Shown here: in pieces, positions 26,376 through 35,968 of the stretch
Layout of the letters: every line of letters starts with the position of its first letter
How positions within the stretch are numbered: the stretch's first letter is position 1
From: Chlorogloea purpurea SAG 13.99
Lineage (GTDB): Bacteria; Cyanobacteriota; Cyanobacteriia; Cyanobacteriales; Microcystaceae
Direction: 5' to 3'
Assembly (NCBI GenBank): GCA_016903695.1
Contig: JADQBB010000033.1
Span: 1-49,855 of the forward strand
DNA length: 49,855 bases
Notes under the pieces: generated by a model
The model's input: the letters and a program-made list of their open reading frames with translations, nothing else
Told to the model about the DNA's origin: nothing
Database searches by the model: none
Translations under genes and position numbers: made by a program

Positions 26376-27935
26376 ATGAGTTTAGAGAGTGCCTCAGAAC
26401 CATTTATCAAACAAAGCTTGGAACAATTCCTGATTGTTCTGGCCGTATCTTTAAGCGTGGCTACTGCTTCCCGTATTTTTAGCTGGTTGAGACAGATCCC
26501 CTACACATTACTGTTAGTAATTGTCGGTTTGGGGTTGGCATTTTTAAATATTCCCCTGGTTAAACTTTCCCCCGAACTGATTCTAGAGATTTTTCTACCG
26601 CCTTTATTATTTGAAGCGGCTTGGAATTGTCCTTGGAAAGGTTTAAAAGCGGATTTCCTGCCCATATTTCTCTTCGCTGTCGTGGGCGTGGTCATAGCGG
26701 TTTTCGGTGTGGCCCTACCCCTGCACCAATTTACCTCTCTGTCTTTGATCACCTGTTTATTAATAGGTGCTAGTTTATCCGCTACCGATCCGGTTTCCGT
26801 GATCGCGGTGTTTAAAGAATTGGGTGTACCGAAACGTTTATTGGTCTTGACGGAAGGGGAGAGTTTATTTAACGATGGTGTGGCCGTCGTGGCTTTCGTC
26901 ATCTTGGTCTCTATACCGCTTGGTAATAAAGAGTTATCGGCCGTCAGTGTGATCATCGACGTATTAAAATTCGCTGGCCTTGGTATCGCCGCAGGTTGTC
27001 TTGTAGGTTTCGGTATCTCTTATCTGACGCAAAGGGTGGATATTCCCCTAGTAGAACAGTCTTTGACTTTAATGGCCGCCTACGGTAGTTATATTATCGC
27101 CGAAAATGTCGGCGGCTCCGGCGTTATCGCCTCTGTTGTCGTGGGACTGGTTCTCGGTAATTTCGGCTCTAAAATTGGTATGAGTCCCCGTACCCGTTTG
27201 ACGGTGACTGAGTTCTGGGAATTTTTAGCTTTTTTCGTCAACTCGATCGTCTTTCTCTTGATCGGGACGCAAATTAATATCACGGAATTGATCGGTGATC
27301 TAGATTTAATCGTCATCACTATCGCCGCGGTGGTATTGGGACGTTTGCTCATCATTTTGGGTCTGGCGAACCTCAGTAATTTATTTGCGTCCAATCCCAT
27401 AAATATCAAAGAGCAAACTATTCTCTGGTGGGGAGGTTTGCGGGGGTCTATATCGATCGCCCTAGCTTTGAGCATACCTGTAATTTTGCCCGATCGACAA
27501 CATTTAATCAATGTGGTTTTCGGAGTAGTTTTATTCACCCTTTTAGTTCAAGGTTTAAGTATCAATTGGTTATTGAATAAGTTGGGCTTGATCGGTGATC
27601 AACCTTTACGTCAATCTTTCATGGAATTAGTGGCGCGCCAGTCGGCTCTCAAGAAGATGTTAGATTTTCTCGACAAAACAAAAATAGCTCCCGATAGCGA
27701 TAAAAGTTTGATCTCTCAAGAGCAACAATTGATCGCCGGTAAGTTGAAAACTGTTGAAGAGGAGATGCAGAAACTTAATATCGATAATCCCGAATTAAGG
27801 CCGTTTTTAACGCGAGAATTGCGAAAAACTTTATTAGATATAGAAGCTGAGACTTACGCTCAGTTCATCAGTGCCGGTAAGTTGACTAAAAATCCTTCCA
27901 CCATCATGCAAGAAATTATGTTAGAAAATGATTAA
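26376..27935 (+). CDS. CPA1-family Na+/H+ antiporter, second paralogue
   Basis: The protein has 519 residues and is collinear with the first paralogue over its membrane domain. It has the same residue numbering of T137-D138-P139 (SATDPVSVI) and F165-N166-D167-G168 and the same WGGLRGSISIALALS motif. It is a sodium/proton antiporter. The C-terminal cytoplasmic tail is diverged, so the copies may be regulated differently. The intergenic region has a TTGACA at 26329 but a poor -10, so the promoter is uncertain. Confidence 0.93.
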   Translation: MSLESASEPFIKQSLEQFLIVLAVSLSVATASRIFSWLRQIPYTLLLVIVGLGLAFLNIPLVKLSPELILEIFLPPLLFEAAWNCPWKGLKADFLPIFLFAVVGVVIAVFGVALPLHQFTSLSLITCLLIGASLSATDPVSVIAVFKELGVPKRLLVLTEGESLFNDGVAVVAFVILVSIPLGNKELSAVSVIIDVLKFAGLGIAAGCLVGFGISYLTQRVDIPLVEQSLTLMAAYGSYIIAENVGGSGVIASVVVGLVLGNFGSKIGMSPRTRLTVTEFWEFLAFFVNSIVFLLIGTQINITELIGDLDLIVITIAAVVLGRLLIILGLANLSNLFASNPINIKEQTILWWGGLRGSISIALALSIPVILPDRQHLINVVFGVVLFTLLVQGLSINWLLNKLGLIGDQPLRQSFMELVARQSALKKMLDFLDKTKIAPDSDKSLISQEQQLIAGKLKTVEEEMQKLNIDNPELRPFLTRELRKTLLDIEAETYAQFISAGKLTKNPSTIMQEIMLEND

Positions 27936-27977
27936 ACGGATTTGGGATAAAACACTACATCAGAATATTAACTAAAC

Positions 27978-28017
27978 TTCCTAGTTGCGCCCTCGCGGGC
28001 CAAAGCGCAGCTAGGAA
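27978..28017. terminator. Bidirectional terminator hairpin overlapping the stop of the GT39 gene
   Basis: A 13-base-pair stem, TTCCTAGTTGCGC at 27978-27990 and GCGCAGCTAGGAA at 28005-28017 (one G-U pair), lies between two convergent genes. The right arm contains the stop codon of the minus-strand glycosyltransferase gene. Confidence 0.6.
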
Positions 28018-29660
28018 CCCATTTTATTAAACTCTTTTTGCATTGGTGGGGTAATGTCGATTTTCCAAAGCCTTTGCTGATTGCGATCGATCAATAAATT
28101 CATTTCCAAAGCAGGTAAATTTTCGTTAATTTTTTTAAACTCATCTGCTTTCCCCGGTACAGTTTCGTACAAAAAGAAACTATTAAATCGCTTCGTATCC
28201 AGCACTTTATCTAATTTTCCATCCCCATTTAATTGAAGAGTGACCTTCGGCGTCAATAAATGACCCAAGGTAAAAGCATTTGTCAAGTTGACGTATGACA
28301 AAACTAAAGGTTTATCGGCTCGATTAATTTCTTGAGAAATAGAAATCGAGGTGGGGTATTTGCTGGGCCAATAAGTAAAATAACCAGGCGCAGGAGAAAC
28401 TGCTAAACAAGAAATCAATCCAGCAGTCAGTAAGATTACTAGGATTACTTGCCATAATTTCTTCTGCCAAATTTTTGCAGGAAAAATAGAAATATGATTG
28501 GCAAGGGTGTAGGCTACCGCTATCTCAACTCCGAAATACGCTGGAATTAGATAACGCTCGATCAATCCTCTTATACCACCGGAGAGAAAGTCGGGAATTG
28601 ATAAAAATAAAACATTGACGGCGATTAAAGAGAGCAGAAAAGTAGAAGATTGGCGGGGTGCGTAACGTATCAATATATAAAAAGAATAAATAATTAGTAA
28701 AATTATCGACGGTATTAAAAATCTAGCCCAAGGTAAGTTGCTTAGTAGTATATTGGGAGAGTATCGGGCAGAATACCAAAAATTGACAAAAGTGGACACC
28801 ACGTTGTAGATAAAAATTGATAACCATTCTTGCAAATTTACCCGGTTAGCTATCCAGCTAGATTGACTTACGAACTCATCTTTATGAATAAGCATGGCTA
28901 TCGCCCAAGGAAGGAAAAATATCATGCTGAATACAACTGATAATAAATAATAAATTAAAGATTTATTTAAACTAAATTTTTCATTTATTATCATAAATAT
29001 ACCATTTTGTAAAATAATCAATCCATGAAAAATTTGCGTGTACAAACCTAAAATCAAGGTGAAACTGTAAATAATCCAATCCCATTTTCTCTCGGTTCTT
29101 ATCGCCCGTAGCAACGCTAATCCAGAAGCCAAGATAAATACTGCCCAAAAGGTATAATAACGGGCTTGTTGAGCGAAGGAAAACTGTATAGGCGATATTG
29201 AGTAAAGACCAAGGGCTATCCACCCCGTTAAAGAGGAGTTAAAAAGTTCAACACAAATCCAATAAAGTAGAGGTAGTATAAGTAAGCTCACTACAACTGA
29301 CCAACTTCTAGTAACGGTAATAGAATCACCGAAAGATTGAACCCAGGCTCTTAAAGTTAGAAAGTACAAAGGAGGATGAACATCACTGCTGGCTAAAGAT
29401 TTAATAGTATCTAAAAAAGTTTTTTCAGCATTAGGATATTGATATTTCTGCAGCTCCGCCACAGTGATAAGAGATCCGTTAAAAATTTGCTCTACAGCTT
29501 CTTTGTTTGTGTAACCAGCAATTCTCAAGGAAGTAGCCACTTCATCCGTCCAATAAACCTTCGTATCTAAATTGATGAAGCGAATAAATATTCCTATGAC
29601 AATTATCAATGTCAATAATATTTTTAGCCAATTGATAGAACTGTATTGATGTTGTTTCAT
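28011..29660 (-). CDS. GT39/PMT-like (ArnT-type) integral membrane glycosyltransferase
   Basis: This 549-residue protein has about eleven to twelve membrane helices. The first periplasmic loop has the D39-E40 pair (YWTDE) and then H95-PPLY, the arrangement of GT-C glycosyltransferases that use polyprenyl-phosphate sugars. A soluble C-terminal domain of about 120 residues follows the last helix. The acceptor is unknown. It is the last gene of the cruP-hpnA operon (9 bases after hpnA), which suggests an acceptor that is a membrane lipid, perhaps a carotenoid or hopanoid. That is inference. Confidence 0.8.
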   Translation of the reverse strand: MKQHQYSSINWLKILLTLIIVIGIFIRFINLDTKVYWTDEVATSLRIAGYTNKEAVEQIFNGSLITVAELQKYQYPNAEKTFLDTIKSLASSDVHPPLYFLTLRAWVQSFGDSITVTRSWSVVVSLLILPLLYWICVELFNSSLTGWIALGLYSISPIQFSFAQQARYYTFWAVFILASGLALLRAIRTERKWDWIIYSFTLILGLYTQIFHGLIILQNGIFMIINEKFSLNKSLIYYLLSVVFSMIFFLPWAIAMLIHKDEFVSQSSWIANRVNLQEWLSIFIYNVVSTFVNFWYSARYSPNILLSNLPWARFLIPSIILLIIYSFYILIRYAPRQSSTFLLSLIAVNVLFLSIPDFLSGGIRGLIERYLIPAYFGVEIAVAYTLANHISIFPAKIWQKKLWQVILVILLTAGLISCLAVSPAPGYFTYWPSKYPTSISISQEINRADKPLVLSYVNLTNAFTLGHLLTPKVTLQLNGDGKLDKVLDTKRFNSFFLYETVPGKADEFKKINENLPALEMNLLIDRNQQRLWKIDITPPMQKEFNKMGS

Positions 29661-29669
29661 ACACTTTAG

Positions 29670-30650
29670 TTACACTTGAAAATAAATTTTAAACCAATTG
29701 ACAGCATCCTGTAAGGCAATTTTAAGAGGTGATTGGGGTAAATCTAAATATTTAACGGCTTTGGCGGCACTATAATACATGGCTTGTTTGGACATTCTCA
29801 CTCCATCGAGAGGGATACTGGGGGTTTTACCCAGATTGCTTAAAAGCTGTTCATCTATCCAAGCCACCGATAAGGGTATCCAAAGGGGTAATGTTACCGT
29901 AGGTGCGGCCAATCCCGTTATCGCCGCTAATTCTTCTAATAAATCTTTCAACGACATATTCTGATTACCGAGAATATACCTCTCTCCCGTTTTACCCTGT
30001 TTTAAAGCCAGTAAATGTCCCCGAGCTACATCCCTCACGTCGATCAGATTTAGCCCCGTGTCTACATACGCGGGCATCTGACGGCGCAGGAAACGAAGGA
30101 TAATATCGCCAGTGGGGGTGGGTTTGAGATCGTAGGGGCCGATCGGTGTGCTAGGATTCACGATAACCACATCCTGCCCTAACTTAACCGCGTTGTGGGC
30201 TTCCTGTTCTGCCCAATATTTGGATTTTTTATAATCACCCACTAATTCTCGTACCGCACTTTGATGGGTTTCATCCACTACCTCGCCGGGTTTACCGACA
30301 CCGATCGCCGCCACGGAACTAGTATAGACGGTTCGGTCAATCCCCGCTTTTCTCGCCGCTTCCAAAACGTTACGAGTACCCAGTACGTTGTACCGGTACA
30401 GTAATTCTTTATCTTTCTGCCAGAGGGAATAATGGGCGGCCAAGTGAAACAGTACCTCGCAACCCCCCATTAATTTATATAAATCGGGATCATTAAGATT
30501 ACCCGTGACTATTTCTAAATTTAATCCATCAAGGTTAGTAAGATTGCTATCCGGTCTTACTAAAACCTTTACCCGATAACCTTCTTTTATTAATAGTCTG
30601 ACTAAGTTCGCCCCGATAAATCCCGTCGAACCCGTAACGAACACTTTCAT
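29670..30650 (-). CDS. hpnA: NAD-dependent sugar epimerase, HpnA type
   Basis: A 326-residue short-chain dehydrogenase/epimerase. The Rossmann motif is VTGSTGFIGANL (G7, G10, G13) and the catalytic pair is Y140-x3-K144 in GDYKKSKYW. MPAYVDTGLNLIDVRDVARGHLLAL is a recognisable segment of the hopanoid-associated HpnA group. In that group the enzyme works on sugars attached to hopanoids, but the exact reaction is not firmly established. Here it stands between cruP and a GT39-like transferase, with gaps of 18 and 9 bases, so the three are one transcription unit. Confidence 0.85.
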   Translation of the reverse strand: MKVFVTGSTGFIGANLVRLLIKEGYRVKVLVRPDSNLTNLDGLNLEIVTGNLNDPDLYKLMGGCEVLFHLAAHYSLWQKDKELLYRYNVLGTRNVLEAARKAGIDRTVYTSSVAAIGVGKPGEVVDETHQSAVRELVGDYKKSKYWAEQEAHNAVKLGQDVVIVNPSTPIGPYDLKPTPTGDIILRFLRRQMPAYVDTGLNLIDVRDVARGHLLALKQGKTGERYILGNQNMSLKDLLEELAAITGLAAPTVTLPLWIPLSVAWIDEQLLSNLGKTPSIPLDGVRMSKQAMYYSAAKAVKYLDLPQSPLKIALQDAVNWFKIYFQV

Positions 30651-30668
30651 AATATCTTCTTTTAAGTT

Positions 30669-32213
30669 CTAATAGTTGTCAAAATCCGAGCCAGATCCAT
30701 AGAACCAAGATTCTAGGAGACGGTGATAGTAATAACGCTGTTTCGGCGGTAATTTTTCCAGTAGGGGCGCGCAAGACTTACCGAGAGGATAGAGGCCGCT
30801 ATAAAGTCCCAAATTAGCGTAATGCCCTAACCAATCGATAAAAGGATTCACTCCCAACTGAGGAATCAGGGGCAAGACGAGGCGGGGATTAACTAAAGGT
30901 AAAGTTTTCGATAGGGAAGAAAACTGCACCACATCTTGTAAGAAGGGTTTTAATACTTCGTCTCCCAATTTGTCCATCGTTTGAAATACACCGCTCATTA
31001 AATCGTTAATCTGGTTAGGATTGGGTTTGGCATCCAGTTTCACGCTCATAGTGCGTTGGAATAGCCACGTTACCGAGATATTAGGTTGATAGGGTTGTAA
31101 TAGGGCTAAATCTTGTTTCCTTAATGCGTCGATTTCTAAGGCTTCGCCGATACCGGCGGTCAATCGTCTTAGATGCCGCACCATCGCCCCGAAACCGCCA
31201 AAACTTACCGGGGATTGACTGCCGCTACTATCGCCCACGGCTAAAACACGATCCCAAGGTAATTGTAGAGGACTATTACGGTAAGCGGGGAAAAAGCCGA
31301 ATAGGAAACGTTTAAAATCGATGTTATCTAATTCCACCCCTTGATACTGAGGTAAAAGACGGAAATATTCCGACATTAAAAACTCTAGACTGAAACGATC
31401 GCTCTCTGCATCCACATAGGTAAATAAATAAGTAGTGCGCCCGCCTCTTGCCGGGAAAGCTTCCCAGAAATACTGGCACTTGTGCATGATGTTCGTGAAG
31501 GAATAAATTAAATCTCCCGTCTCGTTATGGGGAAAACCACCCGCGCAACTGCCCACCACCAAACAGACTCCTTGCGGTTTTTCCCCATTTCTCGCCTGTC
31601 GGGCAATAGGGGAGAAATGGCCCATAGCGTCGATCAAAAGGCGACATTTTATCTGTAATTCTCCTGCCGAAACCGTCACGCCATCGGCAGAGATTTCAGC
31701 CCCATTAAAAGCGATATTTTCGATTAATTTTCCTCCCAACCCCAAAAACTTCTGTTTCAGGGTTTCCAAAAGATAGACGGGATCGACACCGATATTAAGC
31801 ACATCCCGCACCCACAATTCGTAACCGCCGTGAAAGCCGACTCTGGCGGGGTTATACTGGGTAACGATCGCCCTTTCCAATTCCTCCTCCGTGAGTAAAC
31901 CCATTGCCACAAAAGTCATCAACTCGCAGCGAGAAATATTCCATTCCTGCTCTCGCCCTCTCAAGACTCCCCTTTCCAGTAAACACACGCTTCGGCCCCT
32001 CGACTGTAGGGCGGAAGCGAGAAGAATCCCCAGAGTGCCACCGCAGATAAGCACGTCGAAATCCGTATCGGCGGCGCTCAGGTCGCTATTTTTAATTGTC
32101 GCAGGGATAACGGGAACATCCAAGCGTAAAGATCGCCAATACCGATCAGCAGTGTTTAACCCTTGCCAATAATTAGCGGACACACGGGTTAAAATCTTTT
32201 CTACGGATGTCAT
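30669..32213 (-). CDS. cruP: CruP-type FAD-dependent carotenoid oxidoreductase
   Basis: The protein has 514 residues. An FAD-binding Rossmann start (DFDVLICGGTLGILLA) is at about 51-66. GREQEWNISRCEL and the later FLFGFFPAYRNSPL, DSSGSQSPVSFGGFG and PNISVTWLFQRTMSV are the marks of CruP, the paralogue of lycopene cyclase CruA found in cyanobacteria and plants. CruP is reported to act in carotenoid protection against oxidative stress and not as the main cyclase. It is the first gene of the operon with hpnA and the GT39-like gene, and is divergent from the PBP2 gene. Confidence 0.88.
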   Translation of the reverse strand: MTSVEKILTRVSANYWQGLNTADRYWRSLRLDVPVIPATIKNSDLSAADTDFDVLICGGTLGILLASALQSRGRSVCLLERGVLRGREQEWNISRCELMTFVAMGLLTEEELERAIVTQYNPARVGFHGGYELWVRDVLNIGVDPVYLLETLKQKFLGLGGKLIENIAFNGAEISADGVTVSAGELQIKCRLLIDAMGHFSPIARQARNGEKPQGVCLVVGSCAGGFPHNETGDLIYSFTNIMHKCQYFWEAFPARGGRTTYLFTYVDAESDRFSLEFLMSEYFRLLPQYQGVELDNIDFKRFLFGFFPAYRNSPLQLPWDRVLAVGDSSGSQSPVSFGGFGAMVRHLRRLTAGIGEALEIDALRKQDLALLQPYQPNISVTWLFQRTMSVKLDAKPNPNQINDLMSGVFQTMDKLGDEVLKPFLQDVVQFSSLSKTLPLVNPRLVLPLIPQLGVNPFIDWLGHYANLGLYSGLYPLGKSCAPLLEKLPPKQRYYYHRLLESWFYGSGSDFDNY

Positions 32214-32296
32214 AGCACACTACCCAGTTTTTATTATTACCCTAACCTATACTAAAAAATACGAGCTACTAAAATCCACTCACCGTAATCCTATTC

Positions 32297-34186
32297 ATGC
32301 GCCACCCCGGATTGATCGCCAAGCCCAAAAACCAGAAAAAGAAACACCGTCGCCCTGCCGTTAACAATCTCATCCAAGAGAAGAAAAAGCAAAACGAGCG
32401 TACAGTGGGCAAAAGTTTTCAGCCCTGGTTGATCATGGGTTTGATCACCATTATCTTACTGTTCGGAGTCGGTTCGCGCCTAGCTTATCTACAACTATAT
32501 CAGGGTAAATTCAACCAAGAAAAAGCCGATAATAACCGTATCCGTATTATTCCCAAACAACCCGTCAGGGGGAACTTATTCGATCGTAAAGGTCGAGTTT
32601 TAGCCACGGCGCGCCTCACCCACGCCGCTTATCTGTGGCCCAAAGCCCAGAGGCGGCCCGATTGGAATGTCAACCTCGACAAATTAGCAGAAATCCTCAA
32701 TATACCCAAAGCCGAACTGCAGCAGCGGGTGGAACAATCGGACGAGACCCCCTCTACCTTGATCCGTATCGCCCGCAGTCTCACCCCCGCTCAAATCACC
32801 GCCATAGAAGAATACAAAGACGAACTCAAAGGTATCGAAGTAGACATCGAAACAGTGCGCCATTACCCCAACGGTCAAAACGGTGCGCACATCCTCGGTT
32901 ATACCGGAGAATTAAACGCCGAAGAATTAAAAGCCAGGCGTAAAGATGGTTATCGACTGGGGGACATCGCCGGGAAAATGGGTATAGAAGCGGCCTACGA
33001 GAAACAACTGCGGGGAGAATGGGGAGGAATGCAGTTAGAAGTGGACGGAGCGGGTAAAGTCTTAAAAATCCTCGGACAGAAACAAGCCAAACCGGGTAAA
33101 GATGTCACCCTCACCCTCGATCTCAAATTGCAAAAAGCCGCCGAAACCGCCCTAGGGGAAAGGAAAGGAGCCATAGTCGCCCTAGACCCCAGAGACGGCT
33201 CGATCCTCGCCATGGTAAGCTATCCCAGCTATGACCCCAATGTTTTCTCTTCTCCTATCACCAATGATATTTGGAAGAAACTACAAGCCGAGGGCAACCC
33301 TTTTATCAACCGGGCCTTACAAGGTTTTCCCCCCGCTTCTACTTTTAAAGTGGTCACTCAAACCGCCGGTTTAGAATCGGGCAAATTTCCCCCTAACACT
33401 ATTCTCAATACAGGCCCCTATCTCTATGTGGGTGGTACGGCCTTTGGCGAATGGAATCACGCCGGGTTCGGCCCCATAGGTTTCATTCGGGCCCTAGCCA
33501 TGAGTAGTAACACTTTCCACGGTCAGATCGGTCGGGGTGTCACGGGCCCGGTTTTAATCCAATGGGCCCGTCGTTACGGATTCGGTAGGAGGACAGGGGT
33601 AGAGTTAGGAGAAGAAAGTTCGGGCTTGATCGCTGATAATGCTTGGAAAAAGAAAAACTATAAGTTGGATTGGACAGAAGGCGATACAGTCAATATGTCC
33701 ATCGGTCAAGGCTTTACCCTCGCCACTCCCCTACAAGTGGCCGTGATGTTCTGCGTGCCCGCCAACGGTGGTTATTTAGTTAAACCCCACTTACTCAAGG
33801 ACGATAAAAACTCGAAAAAATGGCGCGAGTCTCTCCATCTCAAACCTGCTACCCTGACCACCCTCCGTGCCGGTTTAAGGGCGGTAGTAGCGGAAGGCAC
33901 AGGCAGGGCCCTCAATCAGCCGTATCTACCGGAAGTAGCCGGGAAAAGCGGCACGGCAGAAGCGCGCCCCGGTAAATCTCATACTTGGTTCGGTGGCTTC
34001 GCACCTTTTGATAAGCCCCAAATCGTTGTAGTGGCTTTCGCGGAACACTCCGGGGGCGGCGGTGGTTCGGTAGCCGGGCCAATGGTGCGGCAAGTTATGG
34101 AAGCCTATTTCGATGTGAAACCCCCGGAAGCGGATCAGCCTAAAGCCCCGATAGTTACAGCACCAACAACCCGCCGCAGAAATTAA
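32297..34186 (+). CDS. mrdA: Penicillin-binding protein 2 (class B transpeptidase)
   Basis: This 629-residue protein is anchored by one N-terminal helix at about 44-66 after a Lys-rich cytoplasmic tail. A dimerisation domain follows, then a transpeptidase domain with S348-x2-K351 (ASTFK), S403-S-N405 and K550-S-G-T553. All catalytic motifs are intact. It cross-links the lateral wall peptidoglycan and is the natural partner of RodA at 22053. An ABC exporter gene starts 33 bases downstream. Confidence 0.93.
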   Translation: MRHPGLIAKPKNQKKKHRRPAVNNLIQEKKKQNERTVGKSFQPWLIMGLITIILLFGVGSRLAYLQLYQGKFNQEKADNNRIRIIPKQPVRGNLFDRKGRVLATARLTHAAYLWPKAQRRPDWNVNLDKLAEILNIPKAELQQRVEQSDETPSTLIRIARSLTPAQITAIEEYKDELKGIEVDIETVRHYPNGQNGAHILGYTGELNAEELKARRKDGYRLGDIAGKMGIEAAYEKQLRGEWGGMQLEVDGAGKVLKILGQKQAKPGKDVTLTLDLKLQKAAETALGERKGAIVALDPRDGSILAMVSYPSYDPNVFSSPITNDIWKKLQAEGNPFINRALQGFPPASTFKVVTQTAGLESGKFPPNTILNTGPYLYVGGTAFGEWNHAGFGPIGFIRALAMSSNTFHGQIGRGVTGPVLIQWARRYGFGRRTGVELGEESSGLIADNAWKKKNYKLDWTEGDTVNMSIGQGFTLATPLQVAVMFCVPANGGYLVKPHLLKDDKNSKKWRESLHLKPATLTTLRAGLRAVVAEGTGRALNQPYLPEVAGKSGTAEARPGKSHTWFGGFAPFDKPQIVVVAFAEHSGGGGGSVAGPMVRQVMEAYFDVKPPEADQPKAPIVTAPTTRRRN

Positions 34187-34219
34187 ACTAGAAGGGTGTT
34201 GTTTTGAGTTTTCTGCTTC

Positions 34220-35968
34220 ATGGCCTATTCTCGTGTCAAAAAACTTGGTTCCTATTTGCGTCCTCATTGGCGGGCGGTAAGTTGGGGTGTGGTGTCTCTA
34301 TTCGTGGCCAATGTTATTGGCGTTTATATTCCTTTCCTGATTCGCGATAGTATCGATGATTTGAGCAAGTCTTTTGGGTTCGATCAGGTGGTTCATTTTG
34401 TCTGGTTGATGCTGATTCTGGCGACGATCATGTGGTTTATCCGTATGGCATCACGGGTTTTATTGTTCGGTGTGGGGCGACAGGTGGAATTTGAACTCAA
34501 ACAGCGCATATTTCAACATCTCCTGCGTCTCGAACCGGCGTACTTTTCTAATAATACTTCCGGTGATCTGATCAATCGCGCCACGAGCGATGTGGATAGT
34601 ATTCGCCGTCTCGTCGGTTTCGCTCTCTTGAGTTTGGCGAATACTTTTTTCGCCTACGGGTTAACCTTACCGGCTATGTTGAAGATTCACGTACCTTTAT
34701 CTATCGCCGCCGTCGCTGTTTATCCTTTCATGTTAATGGCGGTACAACTTTTTAGCGGGCGTCTTCAAAGTCAACAGCAAAACGTACAAAGTAAGCTTTC
34801 TGACCTCAGCGATTTGATTCAAGAGGATATGAGCGGTATTTCTTTGATCAAAATTTACGCCCAAGAAGAAAACGAGCGTCGGGCATTCTCTTTAAAAAAT
34901 CGCCAATTATTACAGGCTAATCTCGATCTTGTGCAAACTCGTAATTTGCTTTTTCCTATTATTGAAGCTTTAGCTTATGTGAGTTTAATACTTTTACTCG
35001 GTTTAGGTAGTAATTATATTAGTAGGAATAATATAACGATCGGTGATTTTATCGCTCTGTTAATCCTTGCGGAAAGGTTGGTTTTCCCCACGGCTTTATT
35101 AGGTTTTACCATCACGGCTTATCAGCGGGGTGAAGTGAGTATCGATCGAGTGGAAGCGATCCTGGAAGTGGAACCCGGTGTGAAAAACGCCCCCGGTGCC
35201 CTCTCATTGCCCTTGGAATCGGTCAAGGGGGAGCTTGTGGCCCGTAACCTGAGCTTTAGCTACCCAGGCTCTAATCGCCCCGCTTTAGACGGCATCTCTT
35301 TTACTATTGCCCCTGGGGAAACAGTAGCGATCGTGGGCCCCGTGGGCTGCGGTAAATCCACTCTCGCTAACGCTATCCCCCGTTTGCTCAATATCGCTCC
35401 CGATCAATTATTCCTCGATGGGCGGGATATTACCGAGATCGATATTAAAGACTTGAGACGGGCGATCGCTTACGTACCCCAAGAGAGTTTTCTCTTCAGC
35501 AGCAACATTCGCGATAATATCCGCTACGGCGACCCCCTCAAAGAGCAGTTAGAAGTGGAATCAGCGGCGAAAACCGCCCAGATCCACGATGAGATCCTGA
35601 ATTTCCCCCAGCTTTACGAAACCATCGTCGGTGAGCGGGGCATCACTCTCTCCGGCGGTCAGAGACAACGCTCATCCCTGGCTAGGGCTTTGCTCGTCTC
35701 GGCACCGATCCTCATCCTCGATGATGCCCTCTCTAGCGTGGATAATCAAACAGCTAATCAAATCCTCGAAAATCTCTCGAAGAAAGGCGATAGAACCGTT
35801 ATCTTCATCTCTCATCAATTGTCGGCGGCGGCGACGGCTGATCGCATTTTCGTTATGGATAGGGGCAGATTAATTCAAACCGGAACCCACTCACAATTGC
35901 TCGAGCGTGCCGGTCTCTATCAAACCCTCTGGAACCAACAGCAATTAGAGTCGGCTTTATTATCCTAA
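34220..35968 (+). CDS. ABC exporter, fused permease and ATPase (MsbA-like half transporter)
   Basis: A protein of 582 residues. Six membrane helices fill about the first 310 residues. The ATPase has Walker A GPVGCGKST at about 372-380, signature LSGGQRQR at about 477-484, Walker B LILDD at about 497 and an H-loop (FISHQL). It works as a homodimer. The substrate is unknown: a lipid, peptide or drug, by family. It follows the PBP2 gene and its last four bases overlap the end of the Rieske gene on the other strand. Confidence 0.92.
   Translation: MAYSRVKKLGSYLRPHWRAVSWGVVSLFVANVIGVYIPFLIRDSIDDLSKSFGFDQVVHFVWLMLILATIMWFIRMASRVLLFGVGRQVEFELKQRIFQHLLRLEPAYFSNNTSGDLINRATSDVDSIRRLVGFALLSLANTFFAYGLTLPAMLKIHVPLSIAAVAVYPFMLMAVQLFSGRLQSQQQNVQSKLSDLSDLIQEDMSGISLIKIYAQEENERRAFSLKNRQLLQANLDLVQTRNLLFPIIEALAYVSLILLLGLGSNYISRNNITIGDFIALLILAERLVFPTALLGFTITAYQRGEVSIDRVEAILEVEPGVKNAPGALSLPLESVKGELVARNLSFSYPGSNRPALDGISFTIAPGETVAIVGPVGCGKSTLANAIPRLLNIAPDQLFLDGRDITEIDIKDLRRAIAYVPQESFLFSSNIRDNIRYGDPLKEQLEVESAAKTAQIHDEILNFPQLYETIVGERGITLSGGQRQRSSLARALLVSAPILILDDALSSVDNQTANQILENLSKKGDRTVIFISHQLSAAATADRIFVMDRGRLIQTGTHSQLLERAGLYQTLWNQQQLESALLS

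Noticed and set aside
34220..35968. Type I secretion ATPase for the nearby RTX protein
   Set aside because: The ABC protein lacks a C39-like N-terminal domain and has no adjoining membrane-fusion gene. It fits an MsbA-like exporter better.
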